64,000 nt of DNA, taken from the NCBI RefSeq assembly GCF_001654925.1, contig NZ_LXER01000011.1:346454-410453 (forward strand), given 5' to 3'. This stretch comes from Buttiauxella brennerae ATCC 51605. GTDB lineage: Bacteria; Pseudomonadota; Gammaproteobacteria; Enterobacterales; Enterobacteriaceae. Made by a program: the position numbers and the translations under genes. Positions within the stretch are counted from its first letter, which is position 1; the number at the start of each line of letters is the position of its first letter. Positions 8,731-16,789 of the stretch are shown here, one piece after another. The notes under the pieces are model-generated. The model ran no database searches. It had not been told where the DNA came from and saw only the letters and a list, made by a program, of their open reading frames with translations.

Positions 8731-10170
8731 ATGATCAACATGGACCCCGGTGCCGCGTCTTTTTTTGATGAAATGTTTGCGATGGATGGCCATCATCGTG
8801 GCCATTATGGAAATTACTGGAACTGGCTACAACGAGCAGACAGCACGGCGGTGATGCGCAAGAAACAAGAAGCCGCTTTACTGTTTCACCGCGTGGGGAT
8901 CACTTTTAACGTTTATGGCGATGAAGATGGCGCCGAGCGTTTAATTCCCTTTGATAGCGTGCCACGTATTATTCCCGCCACGGAATGGGCGATGCTCGAT
9001 GCCGGTATCCGCCAACGCGTGCAGGCGTTGAACCTCTTTTTGCATGATATCTACCACGAACAAAATATTCTTAAAGCAGGTGTGATCCCGGCCGAACAGG
9101 TGCTGGCTAACGATCAGTACCAACCCTGCATGCAGGGGATCAATCTGCATCGTGATATTTACGCACACATTATTGGCGTGGATATGGTGCGTGGGGGCGA
9201 CGGGCAATATTACGTGCTGGAAGATAACCTGCGCACCCCATCGGGCGTTTCCTACATGCTGGAAAACCGCAAAATGATGATGCGGCTTTACCCGGAACTC
9301 TTCGCTCAGCAACGTATTCGCCCGGTTGAACGCTACCCCTCACATTTACTGCAAACGCTGCGCGAAAGTTCGCCGGTCAACGATCCGACCGTGGTCGTGC
9401 TTACGCCCGGCCGCTTTAACAGCGCTTATTTTGAACACAGTTTCCTGGCGCAGCAGATGGGCGTTGAACTGGTCGAAAGTGCTGATTTATTTGTCAAAGA
9501 GGGCGCAGTGTTTATGCGCACTACACTTGGGCCGTGCAAAGTTGATGTCATTTATCGCCGGGTGGATGACTCGTTTCTCGACCCGCTGGCGTTTCGTCCC
9601 GATTCAATGCTCGGTGTACCCGGTCTGCTCTCGGTCTACCGCTCAGGCGGCGTGGTGCTGGCAAACGCCATCGGCACAGGCGTTGCCGATGACAAATCAA
9701 TCTACCCGTATGTGCCCGCGATGATTCGTTTCTATCTCTCCGAAGAGCCTATTCTCAATAATGTACCGACGTGGCAATGCCGCCATCCCGACCAACTGGG
9801 CTATGTGCTTTCACGGCTGGATCAAATGGTGGTGAAAGAGGTTCACGGCGCAGGCGGTTACGGCATGTTGATTGGCCCGGCGGCCAGCAAAGCTGAAATT
9901 GAAGCGTTCCGCACGGTGTTAAAAGCGCGTCCGCAGAATTACATCGCCCAGGACACGTTAGCGCTGTCAACCTGCCCGACGTTTGTGGAAGAAGGGCTGG
10001 CACCACGGCATATCGATTTGCGGCCATTTGCACTTTATGGCGCAGAAACGCGCCTGATTGCCGGGGGATTGACGCGTGTTGCGCTGAAAAAAGGCTCGCT
10101 GGTGGTTAACTCATCACAAGGCGGTGGTACCAAAGACACCTGGGTTCTGGAGGATGACACATCATGTTAA
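8731..10170 (+). CDS. Circularly permuted ATP-grasp protein of Anbu operon
   Basis: The 479-residue protein belongs to the circularly permuted ATP-grasp type 2 family (CP_ATPgrasp_2), predicted amide or peptide-bond ligases that use ATP. Motifs visible are LEDNLRTPSGVSYMLENR (about 160-178), KVDVIYRRVDDSFLDPL (about 270-286) and VVKEVHGAGGYGML (about 368-381), the last a glycine-rich nucleotide loop. It opens a four-gene operon with overlapping or touching ends (7 bp overlap with the next gene). This family with alpha-E, transglutaminase and Anbu peptidase is a recurrent set in bacteria, proposed to ligate and cleave an unknown peptide tag. A GTGAGGA ribosome site precedes the start. Confidence 0.93.
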   Translation: MINMDPGAASFFDEMFAMDGHHRGHYGNYWNWLQRADSTAVMRKKQEAALLFHRVGITFNVYGDEDGAERLIPFDSVPRIIPATEWAMLDAGIRQRVQALNLFLHDIYHEQNILKAGVIPAEQVLANDQYQPCMQGINLHRDIYAHIIGVDMVRGGDGQYYVLEDNLRTPSGVSYMLENRKMMMRLYPELFAQQRIRPVERYPSHLLQTLRESSPVNDPTVVVLTPGRFNSAYFEHSFLAQQMGVELVESADLFVKEGAVFMRTTLGPCKVDVIYRRVDDSFLDPLAFRPDSMLGVPGLLSVYRSGGVVLANAIGTGVADDKSIYPYVPAMIRFYLSEEPILNNVPTWQCRHPDQLGYVLSRLDQMVVKEVHGAGGYGMLIGPAASKAEIEAFRTVLKARPQNYIAQDTLALSTCPTFVEEGLAPRHIDLRPFALYGAETRLIAGGLTRVALKKGSLVVNSSQGGGTKDTWVLEDDTSC

Positions 10171-11093
10171 GCCGCACCGCCAGTGAACTGTATTGGATGG
10201 CGCGTTATCTGGAACGCGCCGAAAACATCGCCCGGGTACTGGACGTCACTAACCGTTTATCCATGATGCCGTTTCGCGAAACCGGGCACCAGGACTTGCA
10301 GGTACCGCTCAATTTAACCGGCAGCGGCACCGCTTATTGGGAATATTACCAACAACTCACCATGCCCGGTATTTTCGACTATTTTGCCTTAGATACCCGC
10401 AACCCGAGCAGCATCTACAGCTGTTTACAGTCGGCCTGGTCGAATGCCCACGCGGTGCGCGGCAGCCTCTCATCAGAAGTGTGGGAGAGCATTAACACCG
10501 CCTGGATTGAAATGAAGCGGCTGCGTAAAGAAGGGGTCAACAGCAGCAACGCCGATGACTTTTTTGACTGGGTGAAAGAGCGCTCGCACCTGTTTCGCGG
10601 CGCGATGTTTGGCACCATGCTGCGTAACGATGCGATGTCGTTTATCCGCATTGGCACATTACTGGAGCGTGCAGACAGCACCGCGCGGTTACTCGGGGTG
10701 AAAAACCAACTGCTGGATAACGACCCCGATGCGGTGCGTGAGCACTATCGTATGGACACTTTATTGCGAGCGGTGAGCGCCCGCGAGGCCTATCACAGTA
10801 TCTACAAGCAACAGCTGGTGCGTGAAATGGTTGCCGACCTGCTGATTTTGCGCAGCGAAAGCCCTCGCTCGTTACGATCCTGCATCGAAGAGGTGGTCAA
10901 CCAACTGGAATTAATTGGCGGGCACAGTGCCAATGCGCCGCGCCGCCTGGCCCATGTTCTGCATGCCGAACTGCGCTTTAGCACGTTGGACGATGTGATC
11001 GACACCGGGCTGCAACGCTGGCTGACGGGTTTTTTAAGCCAGGTGAATGCGATTTCCGAAAGTATCCAATACACCTATCTGGAGGCACAATGA
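10164..11093 (+). CDS. Alpha-E domain protein of Anbu operon
   Basis: A 309-residue all-helical protein of the alpha-E family, recognised by its N-terminal LSRTASELYWMARYLERAEN and the internal FIRIGTLLERADSTARLL motif (about 160-177). Alpha-E proteins almost always sit beside a circularly permuted ATP-grasp protein and a transglutaminase-like protease, as here, and are thought to act with the ATP-grasp enzyme. No catalytic activity is established. Its start overlaps the preceding stop by 7 bp and its stop overlaps the next start by 4 bp, so translation is coupled. Confidence 0.93.
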   Translation: MLSRTASELYWMARYLERAENIARVLDVTNRLSMMPFRETGHQDLQVPLNLTGSGTAYWEYYQQLTMPGIFDYFALDTRNPSSIYSCLQSAWSNAHAVRGSLSSEVWESINTAWIEMKRLRKEGVNSSNADDFFDWVKERSHLFRGAMFGTMLRNDAMSFIRIGTLLERADSTARLLGVKNQLLDNDPDAVREHYRMDTLLRAVSAREAYHSIYKQQLVREMVADLLILRSESPRSLRSCIEEVVNQLELIGGHSANAPRRLAHVLHAELRFSTLDDVIDTGLQRWLTGFLSQVNAISESIQYTYLEAQ

Positions 11094-11890
11094 GACTGAC
11101 GATTGAGCACAGCACGCACTACAGCTACGAGCAGAAAGTGAAGCACAGTACTCAATATTTGCGCCTCACGCCGCAGGAATCGGAACACCAGCGCATCATC
11201 TCGTGGCAGCTGGCACTGCCGGAAGAGGCAGTGCAAACCACCGATGCATTCGGCAATATTCTGCATGTGTTAACCCTCGACCGCCCGCACCAGGCGATCA
11301 GTATCAAGGCCACCGGCGTAGTGGAAATTGCCGAAGGTGAAACGTTGGGGGACGGCTCCGGCGAAGCCCTTTCGCCGCTGGTGTGGCTGCGCCATACCCC
11401 GCTAACCCAGCCGGATAGCGCGATTCTGGCCTTTGCCGGGCGTTACTGGCAGGAAACTTCACCGCTCGAAAGTCTGACCATCATGATGGGTGAAGTTCTG
11501 GAGCGCATGCCTTACACGCCGGGTGGAACGCATGTGAAAGACACCGCTGCGCAGGTTTTTGCCGCCGGGCTGGGTGTTTGCCAGGATCACGCACATGTGT
11601 TTGTCGCCTGTTGCCGGAGTCTGGGTCTGCCGGCACGTTATGTCAGTGGTTATCTCTACACGCCAGACAGCGCACACGTGGCGACTCATGCCTGGGTCGA
11701 GGCGCTAGTGGAAGGGCGCTGGCACAGTTTTGACATCACCAATAATACGCGCAACACCTGCCACCACCTGAAACTGGCGGTGGGGTTTGATTATCTTGAT
11801 GCCTGCCCGGTGCGCGGTGTGCGCATGGGCGGTGGTGATGAGGATATGGAAACCGTAGCCGCGGTGCAGCGGATGCAGGGTTCGCAGTAA
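11090..11890 (+). CDS. Transglutaminase-like cysteine protease of Anbu operon
   Basis: The 266-residue protein has a bacterial transglutaminase N-terminal beta domain (about 1-85, MRLTIEHSTHYSYEQKV) and a transglutaminase core. The catalytic triad is visible: Cys in GVCQDHAHVFVACCRSLGLP (about 165), His in THAWVEAL (about 200) and Asp in WHSFDITNN (about 215). Bacterial members usually act as peptidases rather than cross-linkers. It overlaps the alpha-E gene by four bases. With the ligase and the proteasome-like peptidase it fits a make-and-break system for a peptide modification, whose substrate is unknown. Confidence 0.93.
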   Translation: MRLTIEHSTHYSYEQKVKHSTQYLRLTPQESEHQRIISWQLALPEEAVQTTDAFGNILHVLTLDRPHQAISIKATGVVEIAEGETLGDGSGEALSPLVWLRHTPLTQPDSAILAFAGRYWQETSPLESLTIMMGEVLERMPYTPGGTHVKDTAAQVFAAGLGVCQDHAHVFVACCRSLGLPARYVSGYLYTPDSAHVATHAWVEALVEGRWHSFDITNNTRNTCHHLKLAVGFDYLDACPVRGVRMGGGDEDMETVAAVQRMQGSQ

Positions 11891-11910
11891 TAGTTTGCCC
11901 TTACCTCGAA

Positions 11911-12007
11911 CCTCTCCCCCTGGCGAGGGGACAGATTGAGTTTTTCCCTCTGCCACATGACCGCGTGTTTTCCCCCTCTCCGTTTGGGAGAGGGTTGGGG
12001 TGAGGGG
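11911..12007. repeat. Intergenic GC-rich palindromic repeat
   Basis: Two related C-rich/G-rich inverted units lie between the transglutaminase and Anbu genes. The second (CCCTCTCC, loop GTTTG, GGAGAGGG at 11974-11994, followed by TTGGGGTGAGGG) is a widespread type of dispersed bacterial intergenic repeat. It interrupts an otherwise tight operon. Transcripts crossing it would form a stable hairpin that could lower or stabilise expression of the peptidase relative to the first three genes. Confidence 0.65.
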
Positions 12008-12038
12008 AAACAAAAACCTCGAAACTAAAGGACGAAAA

Positions 12039-12746
12039 ATGACCTATTGCGTTGCCATGCACCTATCCAGCGGCATGATTTTTGTCAGTGATTCGCGCAC
12101 CAACGCGGGTGTTGACCACATCTCAACCTTTAAAAAACTGCATGTTTTTCATCGTGGCGATGACCGTACGTTAATCATGCAAAGTGCCGGAAACCTGGCG
12201 ACCACCCAGAGCGTCATTAATTTGTTGCAACACCGGGCGCAGGATGCCACGACGCAAAATCTCTACACCGTCAGCTCGTTGTATGATGCTGCCGTGTTGG
12301 TGGGCCAGACCTTAAAAGAGGTCATTGCGCGTGATGGCGCTGACTTCACCGCCACCTTTACCCTCGGCGGGCAAATTCGGGGTGAGGCGATGCGCCTGTT
12401 CCATATTTACGCCGAAGGTAATTTTATTGAGGCGACCGTCGACACGCCGTATTTCCAGATTGGCGAAAGCAAATATGGCAAACCGATAATCGACCGGATA
12501 GTCAGCTATAACACGGGTCTTGAGCAGGCGGTGCAATGCGCATTGATCTCCATGGACTCCACACTTAACTCCAACTTATCTGTTGGCCTGCCGCTGGATG
12601 TGATGATTTATCACGCCGAAAGTTTTGACGACTCACGCCAGTACGCCATCACTGCACAACACGAATACTTCAGTGAAATCCGCAATATGTGGGGGAGTTG
12701 CCTGCGCTCAGTGTTTGATACGCTTCCTCCGCTGCAGCTTGAATGA
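12039..12746 (+). CDS. Anbu: proteasome-like peptidase (ancestral beta subunit)
   Basis: The 235-residue protein is a bacterial proteasome-type N-terminal nucleophile hydrolase. I chose the ATG at 12039, after the AGGACGAA ribosome site, rather than the one at 12000, because it puts Thr directly after the initiator Met (MTYCVAMHLSSG), as Anbu needs for its catalytic Thr1. The Asp in SDSRTNAG (about 17) and Lys of TFKKLHVF (about 31-32) complete the proteasome active-site pattern. Anbu forms large helical or ring assemblies and is encoded with ATP-grasp, alpha-E and transglutaminase proteins, exactly the upstream genes here. Its natural substrate is not known. Confidence 0.93.
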   Translation: MTYCVAMHLSSGMIFVSDSRTNAGVDHISTFKKLHVFHRGDDRTLIMQSAGNLATTQSVINLLQHRAQDATTQNLYTVSSLYDAAVLVGQTLKEVIARDGADFTATFTLGGQIRGEAMRLFHIYAEGNFIEATVDTPYFQIGESKYGKPIIDRIVSYNTGLEQAVQCALISMDSTLNSNLSVGLPLDVMIYHAESFDDSRQYAITAQHEYFSEIRNMWGSCLRSVFDTLPPLQLE

Positions 12747-12853
12747 TAAAGGGGATACTTTGCAGGATTGTGCAATCATCTGACAGCATTGCGCTACAGG
12801 AAAACCACCGTTTAAGCCGACACTAAAGCGGTCAAACACACCTGGAGCGCAGC

Positions 12854-14254
12854 ATGAAAACGATTAATCACATCTATATCAACGGCCAGTTTATTACCCC
12901 ACACGGTGACGAAGTGCTGGAGCTTGTCAGCCCGGTCACAGAAGAAAAAATCACCCAGGTAAGACTGGCCGATGTCGACGATACCCGACAGGCGATTGCG
13001 GCTGCAAAAGCGGCGTTCCCGGCGATGCGACTGTCTACGCGTGAACAACGTATGGCCTGGTTGCAGAAACTGCATGATGCGGTATCGGCGCGCAAAGCAG
13101 AGCTTATCGACACCATGGTTGAAGAGTACGGCTGTGCGGTGGGTTTTGCCGAAGCGACGGTCAACCATGCCTGCGACAGCTTCCTGCAAATGCGCGACGT
13201 CTTATCACGCTTCCCGTTCGAAACCCGCGTGGGTAACGCTCGCGTAATGATGGAACCCTTGGGCGTGGTCGGGCTGATTACCCCATGGAATGGTAATTAT
13301 GGTTTTATTGCGACCAAACTCTCAACGGTGATTGCCTCTGGTTCAACGGCGGTGATTAAACCCAGCGAATTGAGTGCCCGCCAGACGGCGTTAATCATCG
13401 AATGTATGCATACAGCAGGTTTGCCTGACGGGGTGTTTAATATCGTCACCGGGCGTGGCGATGTCGTCGGCGCTGAAATCACCCGCCACCCGGATATCGC
13501 TAAAATCTCCTTTACCGGCTCCACCGTCGTCGGCAAAACCATTGCCCGCGGAGCGGTGGATACGCTTAAACGCGTCACGCTCGAACTGGGTGGGAAATCA
13601 GCCAATGTTCTGTTAGATGATGCGGATCTTGAACAGGCCATCCCACGGGCGCTACAGGTTATGTCGTGGAACAGCGGCCAGGCCTGTATTGCAGGTACGC
13701 GTTTACTGGTGCATGAAAGCCGCTTAGAAGCCGTCAAAGCACAAATCCTGAAAGACATTACGCAACTGGTACCTGGTGAAAATCACGGTACAGCAGTGAC
13801 GGCCCAGCAATATCAACGCGTACAAAATTACATCCGCAAAGGTATCGAAGAGGGCGCTGAATTGCTGTGGGGAGGCGAAGGCCGCCCGGAAGGTTTCGCG
13901 CGGGGTTACTATGTTAAACCGACTGTTTTTGTTAATGTCCGCAACGACATGACGATAGCCCAGCAAGAGATTTTTGGCCCGGTGCTCTCGGTCATTACCT
14001 ATAAAGATGATGCCGAAGCAATTGCTATCGCGAACGACACCGTTTATGGCCTGCAGGCTTATGTCAGCGGTAACGATGAACGGCGTACAGAGGCCGTCGC
14101 CAGCCAGCTTGTCGCCGGGCGCGTGTTTGTGAACGGTGTCTATAACGAACCGCAGGCGCCTTTCGGTGGCTTTAAGCAGTCAGGCATCGGGCGTGAATTT
14201 GGGACTTTCGGGCTGGAAGGGTATCTTGAACCCAAAGCCATAATGGGGCAGTGA
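12854..14254 (+). CDS. NAD(P)+-dependent aldehyde dehydrogenase
   Basis: A 466-residue member of the aldehyde dehydrogenase superfamily. Visible are the cofactor segment ITPWNGNYGF (about 138), the glycine motif FTGSTVVGK (about 218), the base Glu in LELGGKSAN (about 245) and the nucleophile Cys in GQACIAGTR (about 281). The protein oxidises an aldehyde to an acid, but the substrate is not evident. It starts 107 bp after the Anbu peptidase gene, so it may be read from its own promoter. An AraC-type regulator follows after one base, suggesting that it is controlled by it. Confidence 0.92.
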   Translation: MKTINHIYINGQFITPHGDEVLELVSPVTEEKITQVRLADVDDTRQAIAAAKAAFPAMRLSTREQRMAWLQKLHDAVSARKAELIDTMVEEYGCAVGFAEATVNHACDSFLQMRDVLSRFPFETRVGNARVMMEPLGVVGLITPWNGNYGFIATKLSTVIASGSTAVIKPSELSARQTALIIECMHTAGLPDGVFNIVTGRGDVVGAEITRHPDIAKISFTGSTVVGKTIARGAVDTLKRVTLELGGKSANVLLDDADLEQAIPRALQVMSWNSGQACIAGTRLLVHESRLEAVKAQILKDITQLVPGENHGTAVTAQQYQRVQNYIRKGIEEGAELLWGGEGRPEGFARGYYVKPTVFVNVRNDMTIAQQEIFGPVLSVITYKDDAEAIAIANDTVYGLQAYVSGNDERRTEAVASQLVAGRVFVNGVYNEPQAPFGGFKQSGIGREFGTFGLEGYLEPKAIMGQ

Positions 14255-14255
14255 T

Positions 14256-15200
14256 ATGCCAGAGCAAGAGACAACTGCGCGGCCTGAGGGCCGCATTTTA
14301 ACTGAGCTTTGCCAGCGTGTAGCCGCGCATTATCAGCAGTCCGGCTCCACTGAGCAGGAATTGCTCACAGCACTGCCGTGGCTGCGGTTTATTCGCGTCA
14401 GAGAACCCACGGTATTTAACCGGGGCATGCTGGAACCCTCGATGTGCATGCTGCTGCAAGGGCGCAAAAAGATGCTCATTGGTGACAACGTCACAGAATA
14501 CGGGCCGGGGAATTATTCCATGGCCGCCGTTGATATGCCGGTCTCCGGGCAAGTCACGCAAGCCTGCGAAGAAGAGCCTTACTACGGGGTACGTATTGAC
14601 CTCAACAGCAAAGAGATTGCGGATTTAATTGTCTCGCTGCAAATATCACTGCCGGAAAAAAACAATGAAACGGCTAATGCCGGTGCCTGGGTAACGCATT
14701 CCGATGAAGGGTTACAGGATGCATTTTTGCGACTGGTGAAACTTCTGGACTCGCCTGCGGACCTGCCGGTGTTATCAAAACTGATTAAGCAGGAAATTCT
14801 CTACCGCCTGGTGACCGCGCCTACCGGTGCGACTTTCTGGAAGCAAACACTCTCGTGGACGCAGGGAAAAGGCGTGGGCGAAGCGCTGGCCTGGATCAAA
14901 CGCCATTTTGCCGAGCCGCTAAAAATCGACGAGCTGGCAAAACGTGTTGGCATGAGCACCTCGAGCCTGCATCACCGCTTTAAAGAGCTGACGGTGATGA
15001 GTCCGTTGCAATATCAAAAGCAGATCCGTCTGCTTGAGGCGCGGCGGATGCTGCTTTCCGGCAGCGAGGATGTGGCGAGTATTGCCTGGCAAGTGGGCTA
15101 TGAGTCGCCATCACAATTTAACCGCGAATACCGCCGCTCTTTTGGTGCCGCACCTTTGCAGGATGTGCAAACGCTGCGCCAGTTGGGGACTACGCTTTAA
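14256..15200 (+). CDS. AraC-family regulator with AraC_N domain
   Basis: The 314-residue protein has an N-terminal AraC_N-type arm (PSMCMLLQGRKKMLIGD, about 50-68) and two C-terminal helix-turn-helix motifs (LKIDELAKRVGMSTSSLHHR and VASIAWQVGYESPSQFNREY). It directly follows the aldehyde dehydrogenase gene, so it probably regulates it. Its last 53 bp, coding AAPLQDVQTLRQLGTTL, are repeated perfectly 1.64 kb downstream beside tam. This copy ends in TAA, whereas the downstream copy reads TAG. The 3' end was thus rebuilt when the type VI island entered. Confidence 0.93.
   Translation: MPEQETTARPEGRILTELCQRVAAHYQQSGSTEQELLTALPWLRFIRVREPTVFNRGMLEPSMCMLLQGRKKMLIGDNVTEYGPGNYSMAAVDMPVSGQVTQACEEEPYYGVRIDLNSKEIADLIVSLQISLPEKNNETANAGAWVTHSDEGLQDAFLRLVKLLDSPADLPVLSKLIKQEILYRLVTAPTGATFWKQTLSWTQGKGVGEALAWIKRHFAEPLKIDELAKRVGMSTSSLHHRFKELTVMSPLQYQKQIRLLEARRMLLSGSEDVASIAWQVGYESPSQFNREYRRSFGAAPLQDVQTLRQLGTTL
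15147..15199 (+). repeat. 53-bp direct repeat, left copy (inside araC-type 3' end)
   Basis: This segment is identical over all 53 bases to 16790-16842. It holds the final codons of the AraC-type gene up to the second base of its stop codon. The two copies bound the Hcp/Tlde1/immunity island. At 53 bp it is far longer than usual transposase target duplications and resembles an attachment-site or homologous-recombination footprint. Confidence 0.95.
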
Positions 15201-15218
15201 TCAGAGGAAATGATGAGC

Positions 15219-15322
15219 TAATGAGCGTTGCAACGGCTTGCTGAAAAACTGGACTGGAAAGCCAATAATACGCTCAAGCCCGGTGAGCACCGGGCTGCGT
15301 TTTGTTGATTCATTATGTTTGA
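15219..15322 (+). other. Short non-coding remnant at left end of the island
   Basis: About 120 bp separate the AraC stop from the end of the immunity gene. One plus-strand frame (about 15227-15309) reads LQRLAEKLDWKANNTLKPGE and a few more residues before a stop, without a start codon. It looks like the tail of a lost gene, but I cannot name the family. A hairpin (15278-15295) lies inside it. Confidence 0.3.
15278..15295 (+). terminator. Candidate terminator hairpin
   Basis: A perfect 7-bp stem GCCCGGT / ACCGGGC with loop GAGC is followed by TGCGTTTTGTT. On the plus strand it could end AraC-type gene transcription. The T-run is short and starts three bases late, so termination is probably incomplete. 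Confidence 0.5.
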
Positions 15323-15763
15323 TTAGAATTCCCGTGATAGCGTCAAATATCCGTTAAAGCGCACTGAGCACTCATCTGCATTCATAACACTTGTTGCAAT
15401 AAAAACATCACGCCTCCCACTTTTGTTCATGTAGGTGTATTTTGCCGTTATGGTTCGAGCGCCATTTTCAAAATTAGTCATGACATATTCATCTTCTGGA
15501 AAAAAGGTTTTACCTGACTGATTTTTGTCAGCCTGAAAATCAACATGACCCAACTGTTTGGCGTATGGTTTACCGACCGGATAAATGCCGAGGTGTTCAA
15601 TCTTCGTGTTATTACGCTGAATACTGTTTGCCTCGATTTTTAGGTCACGAGTTATGGCGGTAAACAATGCGTCTTCCATCATGCTACCCACCGCAGCACA
15701 ATTATAATCAGATGCTTGTGCCAGCATCGGGAATCCGAGTAAAAATACGAATGCTTTCTTCAT
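15323..15763 (-). CDS. Candidate periplasmic immunity protein for the Tlde1-like effector
   Basis: The 146-residue protein begins with a clear Sec signal peptide (MKKAFVFLLGFPMLAQA, cleavage likely after ALA-type LAQAS near residue 18), so it is exported. The mature part holds two cysteines (near residues 22 and 132), perhaps a disulfide. I do not recognise a named family. Its position, 5 bp downstream of the effector gene on the same strand, and its periplasmic destination, where Tlde1 toxins attack peptidoglycan precursors, make it the expected immunity partner (Tldi1-type). This role rests on context. Confidence 0.7.
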   Translation of the reverse strand: MKKAFVFLLGFPMLAQASDYNCAAVGSMMEDALFTAITRDLKIEANSIQRNNTKIEHLGIYPVGKPYAKQLGHVDFQADKNQSGKTFFPEDEYVMTNFENGARTITAKYTYMNKSGRRDVFIATSVMNADECSVRFNGYLTLSREF

Positions 15764-15768
15764 CGAAG

Positions 15769-16134
15769 TTATTCCACTATCAGAGTATGGTCGCCACTGG
15801 CGGCAATATCTTTACGCTCACTAAGCGTTGCCACGATACATCCGTCTGACGCTTCACCGCGATGAACTGAGCTTTCGCCATGAATAAGAAACCCACCTCT
15901 TCCACACATGTTGTTTGATGAGTTGGGCGTCAGGCGCATGGTCCAGGCTTTTGTTTTGTGGTGATAGAAGGGTTCACTTATATGATATGTTCCTCGCGGT
16001 AGCGGCCCCTTTCCTTCAACGCATTCATGTGCCGTATTGTTTTTATAACCCGGCCTTCCTGAGTACATAGCATTAAACTTGAATGTCCCGTTCAAATAGA
16101 AAGCATTATCGTTAACTTTATATATCCATGTCAT
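15769..16134 (-). CDS. Tlde1-like type VI L,D-transpeptidase effector (DUF2778)
   Basis: The 121-residue protein matches the Tlde1/DUF2778 fold: N-terminal WIYKVNDNAFYLNGTF, central GPLPRGTYHISEPFYH, and the catalytic segment GGFLIHGESSVHRGEASDGC in which His and Cys are the expected active-site pair of an L,D-transpeptidase-like enzyme. Tlde1 of Salmonella is delivered to the periplasm by type VI secretion and damages tetrapeptide stems of the cell wall. It has no signal peptide, as expected for an injected toxin. Its start codon shares one base with the hcp stop, so the two are translated together. Confidence 0.88.
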   Translation of the reverse strand: MTWIYKVNDNAFYLNGTFKFNAMYSGRPGYKNNTAHECVEGKGPLPRGTYHISEPFYHHKTKAWTMRLTPNSSNNMCGRGGFLIHGESSVHRGEASDGCIVATLSERKDIAASGDHTLIVE

Positions 16135-16625
16135 TATGCGTTCTTCCTTTCGTTCCAGGAGTCAGAGTGAATGATGTTCCCATCAATATAGTGCCAGGTG
16201 ATTTTTTCGTAGCTCAGGTAAAGTGCTTCCTGATGATTATGCTTCTCAAACATTGGGTTTTTAATATCAAGCATGAACGGCTCAATTTCGTTAACACGAA
16301 CGTTTTCAAGCGTTGTGCGGAAATATTCTTCCTCTTGACCATTGTTATTGATGCGATAAAATTTCAGTTCTGCTTTTTGATAGCATTTACCCGTGGTCAC
16401 GCCTTTGTAGAGATATGGAGATGCGCTATCCGTTTCCTTAATAATTGCGTAGTCGCCATGTACACGCTTGGCAGTAATCTTTCCTGTCAGGTCATCGGTA
16501 GGTAATTCGACCGCGTGCATGAGTTCAACAACTTCAATACTGCCCTCACGCCCCTTGACTTCAACAGACCCCTTCACCATGTTCCCAGCATCATCCGTTA
16601 GCCAAAGATAAACGGGTATTGCCAT
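16134..16625 (-). CDS. hcp: Hcp-family type VI secretion tube protein
   Basis: The 163-residue protein has the Hcp1 family pattern: MAIPVYLWLTDDAGNMVKGS at the start, the VVELMHAVELPTDDLTGK and YKGVTTGKCYQKAELKFYRI strands, and the YEKITWHYIDGNIIHSDSW C-terminal segment. Hcp hexamers stack into the inner tube of the type VI machine and carry small effectors in their lumen. It is followed at once by the Tlde1-like gene, so this hcp is probably a dedicated carrier. A strong AAGGAGG ribosome site precedes the start. No structural type VI genes are next to it; the apparatus must be elsewhere. Confidence 0.92.
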   Translation of the reverse strand: MAIPVYLWLTDDAGNMVKGSVEVKGREGSIEVVELMHAVELPTDDLTGKITAKRVHGDYAIIKETDSASPYLYKGVTTGKCYQKAELKFYRINNNGQEEEYFRTTLENVRVNEIEPFMLDIKNPMFEKHNHQEALYLSYEKITWHYIDGNIIHSDSWNERKNA

Positions 16626-16746
16626 TTTAAACCTCCTTATTATTGAACGTTGAACAACTCCAATTAATAAGCCTTTTTTGAGGTAAATGCTTTAGGTCAA
16701 TCGTGCTATAGGTGGCGTGGATTTTATTTTTTAATACATATGGTTA

Positions 16747-16760
16747 GGCAATATATTGCC
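16747..16760. promoter_or_regulatory. 14-bp palindrome in the hcp leader region
   Basis: GGCAATATATTGCC is a perfect 14-bp palindrome 122 bp upstream of the hcp start, inside the island. It may be a regulator site. I know of no named consensus that it fits. Confidence 0.3.
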
Positions 16761-16789
16761 GGGTGATTTTGCACATCCGGCAGGAGGGC

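Noticed and set aside
15323..16625. Prophage tail fragment
   Set aside because: Hcp is related to phage tail tubes, but the sequence follows the type VI Hcp1 family and is coupled to a Tlde1-like toxin, with no other phage genes.
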